Shown piece after piece: positions 1 to 11,700 of a stretch of 64,000 bases of DNA (positions are counted from its first letter, which is position 1; each line of letters begins with the position of its first letter). This stretch comes from Aspidapion aeneum (taxonomy: Eukaryota; Arthropoda; Insecta; Coleoptera; Brentidae). The stretch is taken from NCBI GenBank assembly GCA_963576565.1, contig OY755045.1:8285977-8349976 (forward strand), written 5' to 3'. The translations under genes and the position numbers were made by a program. The notes beneath the pieces were generated by a model. That model was given only the letters and a program-made list of their open reading frames with translations, had not been told where the DNA came from and ran no database searches.

Positions 1-91
1 AAATGTCTTTTTTTTGCTGAAAACCTTGAAAAACCATTTGAATTCAGTTTTGATACTAGAATACAGTGTTTAAGAAAGAAGAAATGTATAC

Positions 92-2117
92 CTGAGTCTC
101 GCTTGTTCCAAATGAAACTGATCTTCTTGTCTCTCCCACTCTTTAAATTGATCTGCTTCTTTTTTTCTTTGAAGAAGCTGATTCTCCTCCTCTCTCTTCT
201 GTCTTTCCAGCTCTCTTTCAAGTCTTCTTTTCTTCACTTTTTCTAACTCTTGTTTATTTTCTTCCTAGAATTAACAAACAAAAAATCTTTTTAACAAGTT
301 TATGTAAAAAAATAGCTTTTTCTTGATTTTGCATTATAAGTTATTCTTACCAAATTCACAGAAAGCATGTCATCTGTTAATTGAACTGGATCAAATTAAT
401 AAAAGTAGTATTTTTTTTATGGAAAGGTTAAAGAAAGAAAAATTATTACATTCTTCAAAATTTGTGAATATTATTTCTGTCGGTAACATGATAGCTCCTA
501 AACCGCTGAAGCGATTTTCATAAAATTTTCAGGTAAAATAGTACTCAACACTCTTACAAGCTAATTAGATTTTGGTCAAAATCCATTAATGCTAATGAAG
601 GTTTCTTGACAATTAAAAACTTTAAAAAATTTTAATAATTTATGTTATAACCAAAAACTTTGTAAGAGCTTTAGTTTCTGAGATATTTACAAAAAACTGT
701 TTTCAAGGCTGATATAATTATCATGACTTCACTTAAAGTGTGCTAATAGGTTAGAAAGGTTTCAGATCCGTCATGGATTCATTTATTTAATAAAACAATA
801 AAGCAAGTGAATTTTAAAGCAATTTTGATAAAAATTCACCTCTGTTCAATTCACTAAGGTTGGTTTTAAACTTGATCAAGTTTTCTGTGGATTTGTTAAG
901 AATTACTCTTATTCTACCTGTTTCATTCTATTTCTACTCTCCAAAATTTCATGACTTGCATCAGAAAGACCTTCTTTAGCTAATTTTTTCTGCCACACAA
1001 ATGTTGACAGCAAATTACCATCCCCAAATGGATTGTCACTATTGGTATAGTGAAGATACTCATTGTCCCAACCCATTCTTTCCTAAAAACAAAAAAGTAT
1101 TTTTAAACGTATTCTAGGACTTCAAAATCCTTTTTTAATTTAAATAAATAATAAAAATCTTTCTCCTACCTTCCTTCTTCGTTCCTTTTCCTGTTTTTTA
1201 GCAAGCCTTCTCAATCTCTTCTCTTCTGCAGTTTCTGTAGCTTTCAAAAGTTCCTTTGCTTTCTTTTTAGCCTCAAGTGCTTTGATTCTTTCCTTTTCCA
1301 GCATTTTCAATAACTTTACTGAGTTTTCAGAACTTGTGCTACTTGTAGAACTGCTTCTGGAAGATGAGGATGAGTCACTGTTTTCTGAATTTGACTTCTT
1401 GTTTTTGTTAGTACTTCTAGATGATCTTTCTTCTGTCTTAATGGTTTTTTCTTTGCTTCTATCTCTCCTTGATCTTTGAGGTGACTGATCTCTTTTTATT
1501 GCTTGACTTCTTCCTCTAGATTCTTTCCTATCTCTCTCATATCTTCTTAAAGAAGAGTTATCATTATTTTGGTCTCTGTCCCTACTGTTTCTTTTATATT
1601 TGTCCTCTTTTTTATAAGACCTGGAAGAATGGTATTTTTCTTCCACACTAGAACTTCTGGATCTTACTTTTTCCTTCCTAACTCTACTATGCTTCTCTCT
1701 CTCACTGCTTGCCGACCTAGACCTATCCTTTTCCCTCCTAACCTTGCTATATTTACTTGTATCTTTTCTTAAAGGTGATAAAGATTTAGATCTATGTCTA
1801 CTACTTTCTTCCTTATACTTATCTGTCTCTCTTTTGTGAATTCTATTGCTAGGTGATGATTTTCTTTTGTGTTCCTTTTCTGGGCTGCGAGATCTTAATT
1901 TATACCCTCTTTGTTTGCTTTCTACACTTGGGCTTTTGGATTTTGATTTACTGCGTCTATCTCTTTCCGAATTAAACTTACGGTACCTATCAGTCTCTTT
2001 CCTTGAAGAATGGTCCATAGGTGATAATTTTCTTTTGTATTCTGGGCTAGAACTACTTGATTCACTTTTATGGCGCCTTCTTTGAGAATCACTTGATATT
2101 GACCGATGCCTAGGCAT
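92..2117 (-). CDS. cactin: Cactin, 5' part (three coding exons, continues past left edge)
   Basis: Coding exons on the minus strand: 2117-1170 (316 codons from ATG), 1082-918 (55 codons), 264-92 (57 codons plus 2 nt). Each junction has GT/AG ends and keeps phase. Exon 1 encodes an Arg/Ser/Lys-rich, RS-like region followed by a charged coiled-coil-like stretch ending in RRLAKKQEKERRRK. Exon 2 begins ERMGWDNEYLHYTNSDNPFG, the hallmark block of cactin (MGW..Y..YTN.DNPFGD), then a W-Q-K segment. Exon 3 is a Glu/Lys-rich helix with FKEWERQEDQFHLEQARLR, matching the corresponding cactin helix. The conserved C-terminal cactin domain must lie left of the window. Known of the family: a nuclear, spliceosome-associated protein, first found as a Cactus/IkB interactor in Drosophila. 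The open frame running past 1170 to about 1140 is intronic read-through. The start codon is the first ATG of the RS region; no upstream in-frame exon was seen. Confidence 0.93.
540..735 (-). repeat. Repeat fragment in cactin intron 2, same family as 17735 and 63480
   Basis: On the minus strand this matches 17735-18020 and, more weakly, 63480-63700: shared phrases include the TTTCTGAGATATTTACAAAA-like block, the ATTAATGCTAATGA block and the GATTTTGGTCAAAATC block. It is a dispersed non-coding repeat of unknown class and truncated here. The rest of the intron (265-539 and 736-917) shows nothing I recognise. Confidence 0.55.
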
Positions 2118-2702
2118 TCTCAGTTTTTTAATAAAATAATTCTTCAGAGAAACTCACGGAAAATGGTAGAAAATTACAAAAAATAAACAGAAAACGTCGT
2201 AAACACAAAAAGTGAGGTTAGTATCACAGCACAGATTAGGTAAATAAGTATTATCACAGATTAGGTAAATAAGTATGTTAGTATTTAGGAACCTGGGACT
2301 TAAGTCAGACTTAAAGGTTAACTGGAGGTTTGCTAGGTTACACTTTATGAATCTTTGGTGCAATTAGCTATTAGGGCTTGAAAATATCAAAAGTTTAATT
2401 TTCCTTTGGTAGATGGCACTGCTAATTTTTATTCAAGGACACTAGTCAAGTACTAGCGACATCTTACAACAATCACTGCAAGTACCTTATTTCCTATGCA
2501 AAAGTTTCTACGTTAAAAGATGCATTCCCACCAACGAAAAAAAAATCATATTTGCAATTATAGCTACTTGCACCAGTTTTAAGCGGAACTTAAGTTTTAA
2601 ATAACAGCTGTTCTTTGTAAATATAACCTAACTTTTTACAAAGAATGTTTAAATTATTTTGGCCCTGATTTTTTGAGTTTTTAAGCATTTTTTTTGGAAA
2701 AA
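2118..2702. promoter_or_regulatory. Divergent intergenic region between cactin and XPD (shared promoter region)
   Basis: Only 585 bp separate the two start codons, which face away from each other, so both 5' UTRs and promoters must fit here or in upstream exons. No TATA box or other core element is clear. A ~20-bp phrase (CAGATTAGGTAAATAAGTA) is tandemly duplicated at 2232-2250 and 2258-2276. Shared regulation is an inference from the layout only. Confidence 0.55.
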
Positions 2703-2707
2703 ATGAG
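2703..2707 (+). CDS. Xpd: XPD first coding exon (5 nt of coding sequence)
   Basis: ATGAG followed by the donor GTAAGA at 2708. Joined to the acceptor at 2958 it gives Met-Arg-Leu-Ser-Val-Asp-Gly, equivalent to the MKLNVDGL start of other XPD proteins. The phase (2 nt carried over) fits exon 2 exactly. The same exon would also carry the 5' UTR, whose start is not visible. Confidence 0.85.
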
Positions 2708-5700
2708 GTAAGAACTTCGACTAATTTATAGAATTTTAGTGGTATCTTTCAACCATTAATTTTTGATGAGCTACCCACATAAAAATTGTTTGAAGAAAAA
2801 ACAAGGCTCCTAAAAAAAACCAGCATTGAAAAAACTGTTTTCGTTGGTACCTACCTGAAATCTATGAACCCATTTTTTTTACTAATAAACTCTATACTAT
2901 AAACTAATAAAAAACTAGTCTTAAAATTAGAGAACATAGTGACACTCTATTTTTTTAGGCTTAGTGTTGATGGACTTATAGTCTACTTTCCTTATGACTA
3001 TATTTACCCTGAGCAATATGCCTACATGTGTGAACTTAAGAAATCCCTTGATGCCAAGGTAAGCCATTTTTAATAATAGCTTTTTATATCTAACATAAAA
3101 TTAGAGAAGTTAAGGCTTATTTTGACTTTTGCATAATTAGTTATATGTCACTCTAACTAAAGCAGCAATATTTTAAATGAGCCTTTTTAGCCATACTTGT
3201 GTGATTGGGTTTAAACAAAGGTTTAAAGATGTAAACAAAAACATTATTGGCATTTTTAGGGACATTGCTTACTTGAAATGCCTTCAGGTACAGGTAAAAC
3301 AACAACACTTCTCTCTCTAATAGTAGCATATATGATACAAAACCCTCACAATGTCAGAAAACTGATCTATTGTTCTCGTACAGTGCCAGAGATTGAAAAA
3401 GTTATGGAAGAATTGAAAAAACTTTTGGATTATTATGAAAAAGAGGATGGTGAACATCCTAGTTTGGTGGGTGTGGTTTTATCTTCAAGAAAAAATCTGT
3501 GCATCCATCCAGAGGTAGGTGTAACTTTTAAATGGTATGATGTTTTTATGATATAGGTTTTTTAAAGTTATGGTGTGAGGGAAGGGAACTCAGAATCCCT
3601 TAATTCAAAATCGTCTTAGTAATTTTGTAGATATGAACAATTTTTAGGTCAGTACAGCAAGGGAGGGCAAATTAGTTGATGCCAAATGTCATGCCTTGAC
3701 AGCCAGTTATGTCAGAGAGAGACATGAGAGAGATGACACTACTCCTGTGTGTCAGTATTATGAAGGTAGCCTACACTATTGCATAAACAATTAGAGATAA
3801 AATGAATCATCAAAAGTTGTTGTAAACTGATGTCTCAGACTTGTTATTTTATTTTTTATTCTGTTTTCTATGCATACAATATATCAAAACCTATATGTTT
3901 ACAAATCTACAAACTTCAAATTTTTATGAAAGGTTAGCTAAATCACTTTGAAGCCAATATTTGTAGTTTAAAACTTGATAAACCTTTAGTGCCATGTTAC
4001 TGAAGGGACATTTTCATGATTCAGTTTTTTTTCTACTAAAACTTTAGGTGGTGTCGACTAAAGTTAACAGTATTCTTTATAATAAAATTTAAAAAGCTTA
4101 ACAAAAATTTTTTTTGGTCTCTGGCAACCAAATTTAGGTTCTGTTCCAAAAAAAAGTGGTAGATGTAGATACATTTATTGTTTTATTTATTATTTTTTTG
4201 TAGGTTTTTCCTTGGATGGAAAAGAGGGGCATCTACCATATGGAGTTTACACCTTAGATGATTTAAAACAATATGGAAGAGACAGAAACTGGTGTCCATA
4301 TTTTTTGGCTAGATTTCATGTAAGTATAATTTTTCTTGAAAACTTTTTGTTTAAAAAAAAAGGAAACTTTTAGACTGTTTTTGCACTTACTCAAAGTCCA
4401 TGGCTCTTACTATTGCATCATAATAAAAAAAAATTTTAATGCATAAGTTTGGTTGAGAATGTTATACTTTTATCAGTCTTCAATTATTTTTTGTTTTTTC
4501 AGATAATACATGCAAATATAGTGGTATACAGTTACCACTACTTACTGGATCCCAAAATAGCAGATGTGGTATCAAAAGAGATGGCGCGACAATCTGTGGT
4601 CATCTTTGATGAAGCTCACAACATTGACAATGTTTGTATTGATTCAATGAGTGTCAAAATTCATAAAAGAACAATTGAACGCGCTTCAGCTAATATTCAC
4701 AGTTTGGAAGGCGTTGTTAAAGAGTAAGCATATGTCCACTTGTCACACCCGTGACAACATAACATTTTTCCCGTGATGAAGTAACATCTTTCCCGTGACG
4801 AAGTAACATCTTACCCGTGACACAGTAACAAACTATCCGTGACGAAGTAAGGTCTTGACAAAGTAACATCTTACCGGTGCGAAATAACACACTATATGTG
4901 ACGAAGTAACGTCTTATCCGTGACAACGTAACATCTTTCCCGCGACGAAGTAACATCTTACTCGTAACAAAGTGACAACGGAACATTTTCCCCGTGACGA
5001 AGTAACATCTTGCCCGTTACAAAGTAACACTTCCCCGTGACGAAGAGACATCTTGCCCGTTACAAAGTAACACTTCCCCGTGACGAAGGGACATCTTACC
5101 CGTGACAAAGTAACACACTTTCTGTGACGAAGTGACGTCTTATCCGTGACAATGTAACATCTTTCCCGTGACGAAGTAACATCTTATCCGTGACGAAGTA
5201 AGACACTATCTGTGACGAATTAACGTCTTACCCGTGACAGCGTAACATGCACCCTATAAAAAAATATCACAAAATTTTGTAACACTCAACACGATTTTCT
5301 TTTTAGAATGAGGCAAGAGGATCAAATAAAGTTACAAGACGAATACCAGCGTTTAGTGGATGGTCTTAAAGAGGCTGGTGTTGCCAGGGATACAGACTTG
5401 ATTTTGTCAAATCCTATTTTGCCAGATGAAGTTCTACAGGAAGCCGTCCCAGGTAACATAATTTGATTTCATGTGATCTTCCAAAAGTCATTATATTTTT
5501 TTGAAAAACATTATTTTTTTCTCTAAAATATTGCTCATTTGTCACGTCCATAACAAAGTAACATTCCACTAAACATCATCACGGTCGTGACAAAGTAACA
5601 TCTCAGGAAGCCACCCCAGGTAACTACACGCAATTTGGTTTTGTTTCATACCCCAAAAATCATATATTTGTTTTAAAAAAAATCGTATTTATTTAAAAAT

Positions 5701-8700
5701 CATAGTTTTTCTTTAATAGTGCTGGTTGTCACGTCCGTCACAACGTAACATATTAGTAAAACTTGTCACGCCCGTAACATTTAACTGTTATAAACCAATT
5801 AGTTGCATACCTACAAATTTTTTGATGGTACTTTTTTGGCAGTTTGTCACGTCCGTAATAACGTAACATTCCACTAAACATCATCACGGTCGTGACAAAG
5901 TAACATCTCAGGAAGCCGCCCCAGATAACTACACGCAATTTGGTTTTGTTTCATACCCCAAAAATCATAGTTTTTCTTTAATATTGCTGGTTGTCACGTC
6001 CGTCACAACGTAACATATTAGTAAAACTTGTCACGCCCGTAACATTTAACTGTTAAAAACCAATTAGTTGCATACCTACATATTTTTTGATGGTACTTTT
6101 TTGGCAGTTGGTTTTAACTTATTTGTTTTTTGATTTTGTCAAATCCTATTTTACCAAATGAATTTCTACAGGAAGCCATCCCAGGTAACATAATTTGATT
6201 TGGTGTAATACTCCAAAAGCCTTTAGATTTTTTTAAAATCATATTTTTTTTTATTAAAAATTTTCTCATTTGTCACGTCCGTAACAAAGTAACATTCCAC
6301 TAAACATCATCACGGTCGTGACAAAGTAACATCTCAGGAAGCCGCCTCAGGTAACTACACGCAATTTGGTTTTGTTTCATACCCCAAAAATCATATATTT
6401 GTTTAAAAAAAAATCGTATTTATTTAAAAATCATAGTTTTTCTTTAATATTGCTGGTTGTCACGTCCGTCACAACGTAACATTTTAGTAAAACTTGCCAC
6501 GCCCGTAACATTTAACTGTTAAAAACCAATTAGTTGCATACCTACATATTTTTTGATGGTACTTTTTTGGCAGTTGGTTTTAACTTATTTGTTTTTTTGA
6601 TTTTGTAAAATCCTATTTTACCAAATGAATTTCTACAGGAAGCCTTTCCAGGTAACATAATTTGATTTTGTGTGATACTCCAAAAGTCTTTAGATTTTTT
6701 TAAAATCATATTTTTTTTCTTAAAAATTTTCTCATTTGTCACGTCCGTAACAAAGTAACATTCCACTAAACATCATCACGGTCGTGACAAAGTAACATCT
6801 CCAGGAAGCCGCCCCAGGTAACTACACGCAATTTGGTTTTGTTTTATACCCCAAAAATCATATATTTGTTTTAAAAAAAATCGTATTTATTTAAAAATCA
6901 TAGTTTTTCTTTAATATTGCTGGTTGTCACGTCCGTCACAACGTAACATATTAGTAAAACTTGTCACGCCCGTAACATTTAACTGTTAAAAACCAATTAG
7001 TTGCATACCTACATATTTTTTGATGGTACTTTTTTGGCAGTTGGTTTTAACTTATTTGTTTTTTGATTTTGTCAAATCCTATTTTACCAAATGAATTTCT
7101 ACAGGAAGCCATCCCAGGTAACATAATTTGATTTGGTGTAATACTCCAAAAGCCTTTAGATTTTTTTAAAATCATATTTTTTTTATTAAAAATTTTCTCA
7201 TTTGTCACGTCCGTAACAAAGTAACATTCCACTAAACATCATCACGGTCGTGACAAAGTAACATCTCAGGAAGCCGCCTCAGGTAACTACACGCAATTTG
7301 GTTTTGTTTCATACCCCAAAAATCATATATTTGTTTAAAAAAAAATCGTATTTATTTAAAAATCATAGTTTTTCTTTAATATTGCTGGTTGTCACGTCCG
7401 TCACAACGTAACATTTTAGTAAAACTTGCCACGCCCGTAACATTTAACTGTTAAAAACCAATTAGTTGCATACCTACATATTTTTTGATGGTACTTTTTT
7501 GGCAGTTGGTTTTAACTTATTTGTTTTTTGATTTTGTCAAATCCTATTTTACCAAATGAATTTCTACAGGAAGCCATCCCAGGTAACATAATTTGATTTT
7601 GTGTGATACTCCAAAAGTCTTTAGATTTGTTTAAAATCATATTTTTTTCTTAAAAATTTTCTAATTTGTCACGTCCGTAACAAAGTAACATTCCACTAAA
7701 CATCATCACGGTCGTGACAAAGTAACAACTCAGGAAGCCGCCCCAGGTAACTACACGCAATTTGGTTTTGTTTCATACCCCAAAAATCTTATACAGTCGA
7801 ACCTCTATAACTCGAACTCAAAGGGACAACCAAAACAGTTCGAGTTATGGAGAGTTCGAGTTATAGAAATTCGAATTAAAGTCGTTATAATACATATAAA
7901 AAGTGCAGGGACCACTTAAAAGCTTCGAGTTATAGAGAGGTTCGAGTTATAGAGGTTCGAGTTAGAGAGGTTCGACTGTATTTGTTTTAAAAAAATCGTA
8001 TTTATTTAAAAATCATAGTTTTTCTTTAATATTGCTGGTTGTCACGTCCGTCACAACGTAACATATTAGTAAAACTTGTCACGTCGGTAACATTTAACTG
8101 TTAAAAACCAATTGTTTGCATACCTACATACTTTTTTGATGGTAATTTTTTGGCAGTTGGTTTTAACTTATTTGTTTTTTTGATTTTGTAAAATCCTATT
8201 TTACCAAATGAATTTCTACAGGAAGCCATCCCAGGTAACATAATTTGATTTCGTGTAATACTCCAAAAGCCTTTAGATTTTTTAAAATCATTTTTTTTCT
8301 TAAAAATTTTCTCATTTGTCACGTCCGTAACAAAGTAAAATTCCACTAAACACCATCACGGTCGTGACAAAGTAACATCTCAGGAAGCCGCCCCAGGTAA
8401 CTACACGCAATTTGGTTTTGTTTCATACCCCAAAAATCATATATTTGTTTTAAAAAAAATCGTATTTATTTAAAAATCATAGTTTTTCTTTAATATTGCT
8501 GGTTGTCACGTCCGTCACAACGTAACATATTAGTAAAACTTGTCACGTCCGTAACATTTAACTGTTAAAAACCAATTAGTTGCATACCTACATATTTTTT
8601 GATGGTACTTTTTTGGCAGTTGGTTTTAACTTATTTGTTTTTTGATTTTGTCAAATCCTATTTTACCAAATGAATTTCTACAGGAAGTCATCCCAGGTAA

Positions 8701-11700
8701 CATAATTTGATTTCGTGTAATACTCCAAAAGCCTTTAGATTCTTTTAAAATCATATTTTTTTCTTAAAAATTTTCTAATTTGTCACGTCCGTAACAAAGT
8801 AACATTCCACTAAACATCATCACGGTCGTGACAAAGTAACATCTCAGGAAGCCGCCCTAGGTAACTACAAGCAATTTGGTTTTGTTTCATACCCCAAAAA
8901 TCATATATTTGTTTTAAAAAACTCATATCACGTCACGTCCGTCACAGTGTAACATATTGGTAAAACTTGTCACGTCCCTAACATTTAATTGTTAAAAACC
9001 AATTGGTTGTATACCTACATACGTTTTTGATAGTACTTTTTTGGCAGTTGGTTTTAACTTTTTTGTTTTAAAATACTCAATTTAAAGCTTGAATTGGATA
9101 TTTTTGTTTTCAGGAAACATAAGAAACGCCGAACACTTTATAGCATTCCTAAAAAGATTCCTAGAATACCTAAAAACCAGATTAAGAGTACAGCATGTAG
9201 TCCAGGAGTCACCTGTGGGTTTTTTGAAAGATGTCCAACAAAAAGTCTGCATAGAAAGGAAACCTTTGAGGTAAGGTTTAATAACTGTTGACACACAAAA
9301 GTCTAAACCTTATTATCCAAAATAGTCAATACTTTGTTGTAGTTTTGGACTAAATCGCCAGGGTTCCTGGACCAAATGAATCGTTCCAATTTTTTTTTTA
9401 ATGCTTTAGTAAAAAGGGGAACTGTTGGAGAGTCTAAATCATTATTAAGTGTCAAAAATATGAAATTTAAAAAAGGTCAGTTATCAGATTTTGATTTATT
9501 TAAAAAAAGTTAACTCTTTCCTTACGACATGTCTAGTTCTTTTTTTTAGTCTGTGGTTAACTGGGTAAACTTTTTTAGCATAAAAAATTGCAAGCCGGCA
9601 GCACCGCGTGGGACAAGATTTTAATTGCACCCGTTTTTCAGCGGTGTATGGGTGGCTGATCTCGCGCGGGGGCGGGAGGAATGTTTGTTTTAGTTGACGT
9701 CGGCCATATTCATCGTGCCAAAACGTTCGTTGCCCTTTCTAGGTGTTGCCGATTCTTTCCATAGTGGAGACGTATGAGTTTGTTTTGATTTGGGGTACGT
9801 CAGGGTCAGTAGTTAAAAGCATTGCCGGTCGCATGTCCATTGTTTTTGTTTGTTTTCAAAATAAATACCGTCGATTATATTATTAACTGTGCAAATTTAA
9901 ATACGTTGACATATGAACTTCGATTACAAATAAAATCTTTAGGGCCACATAGACTGGACCTAAAAATCCTGAAAATTAACAAAAATTTTAGTGCAAGTAA
10001 TAAAAAATTATACGATGCTGAAAACTGGTTGTGCGGTTGTGAAAAACAAAATGCTTTTTTGCTTTATTTGTCTTATTATTAACAATCCACGATGTGATTC
10101 TGCGTGGGTGGCAAAGGGAATGTGTGATATCAAGCACTTTAGTGAAAAGTTAAAGACACACAGTAGGTGCTACTTATTTAAATAACCACATCGAATTTTC
10201 TGTGCTAGGCAAGACTGACATTAGGTGCCAATTGAATAGTGCCTATAGGCAAAACATTACCGAACATAGTGAAGATGTGGCAAAAAATAGACATATACTT
10301 AGTAGGTTAATGTCATATTATTAATTTACTAAAATTATTTAATAGTTTCAAGTTGAATTGAATTGTCAGATGTAATCGTTTTTAGTTAAGAATCGTATAT
10401 CATATAAACGTAGTTCATTATTTGATATCTCTCTTTATACTGTGTATACATATACCCGTTTCACTTTGTACTGCTGTATTAAATTAATTTACATTATAGT
10501 GGGTTTACACATGCATGAATTTAGTGGCGCCAGTGTTCGCGCCAGTTCTACTTGCACGCCAGTAAAGGTTTACACTATTGTGCAAAAATTAAAAAGACTG
10601 GCACGCCAGTTTCATTTTTAAAGTGTACACGATACGCGATATGTCGGCTGAACTCTCGGAAGCCTGCAAAATAGTCGCTAAACTTTTATTGAAAAAAAAA
10701 ATAAAAGAGATTCAGGAAAAGGAACAACGAAAAGGCCGTATCTGCATGGGTTAAAGCATGGATTGCTAGTCGATCTACTTTGGGTGCTTCCGAAAAACTT
10801 TTAGGAGAACTTGCAGCAGAAGATCCTGCGAGCTATAAAAACCATCTTCGAATGACAAAGCAACATTTTGATATTCTTCTAGAGTTTCTCTTATTTAAAC
10901 AACATTCTTTAAAATTCGGTCTGCTACTTTAAACCATGGTACTTTTGGGGTGTATACTTCATTTGCACCGGCTCCGGAACGTTGGCTTTTTTTAATTTTT
11001 GTCGATTCCAAAGCATATGTGTTTCTTATGGATCATATTTTTGCTTTTACTTCTGCAACTTCAAAGCCTTCAATAGTCATTATTTTACTAATTTTTGGGA
11101 AGCATTATCTCGACTATCTTTGTTTTTATACGAACTACTGTGTACATCCCATAAACAAGGAAAACATTCATAGCCTTCAAGAAACTGTATGGTCAGTTCT
11201 GCTGGCCACTTTTTTTAGCCATATTAAGCTATAAAAACAAAAATAAACAAAATTTTTAAGCTCAAACACAGAAAATAAAAAATAATGTCAAATAATGAAC
11301 TTAAAACTGGCGAGCCGACGTGCAAGCACTTGTTTACACATGAAAATGTTCCTTTTCTGCGCGCATGCGTCACCACTGGCGCCAGCAAATTCAGTCAGCT
11401 GCAGACTTTTTTGATACATGCATGCAAAAAAATAACTTGTGTGCAAGTCGGTGTTTACACTTGCAAATTTAACATACTGGCGCGCCAGTTTTTATTGGCG
11501 CCAGCAAATCCATGCATGTGTAAACTCTCCTTTATAATAAATCAGTTGCTCTACACACAGAAACCTGACTGGTCATTTCTCCTTCCAAACCCCAAAGCAT
11601 ATAAGAGTTAATAGACTGTTTAAAATTCTGTGGGACTTTTGAGGTTGCTCTACAGGGCCATGATTAGTCAAACTGGTGCTAATCTGAGCACTTTGCGCAG

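Noticed and set aside
1140..1169. Open frame continuing after cactin exon 1 (VGERFLLFI)
   Set aside because: Begins with the donor GTAGGA; joining 1170 to 1082 restores the conserved ERMGW block.
4735..5250. Regular short repeats that could suggest a CRISPR array
   Set aside because: No constant repeat with unique spacers; it is a degenerate 22-bp minisatellite inside an insect intron.
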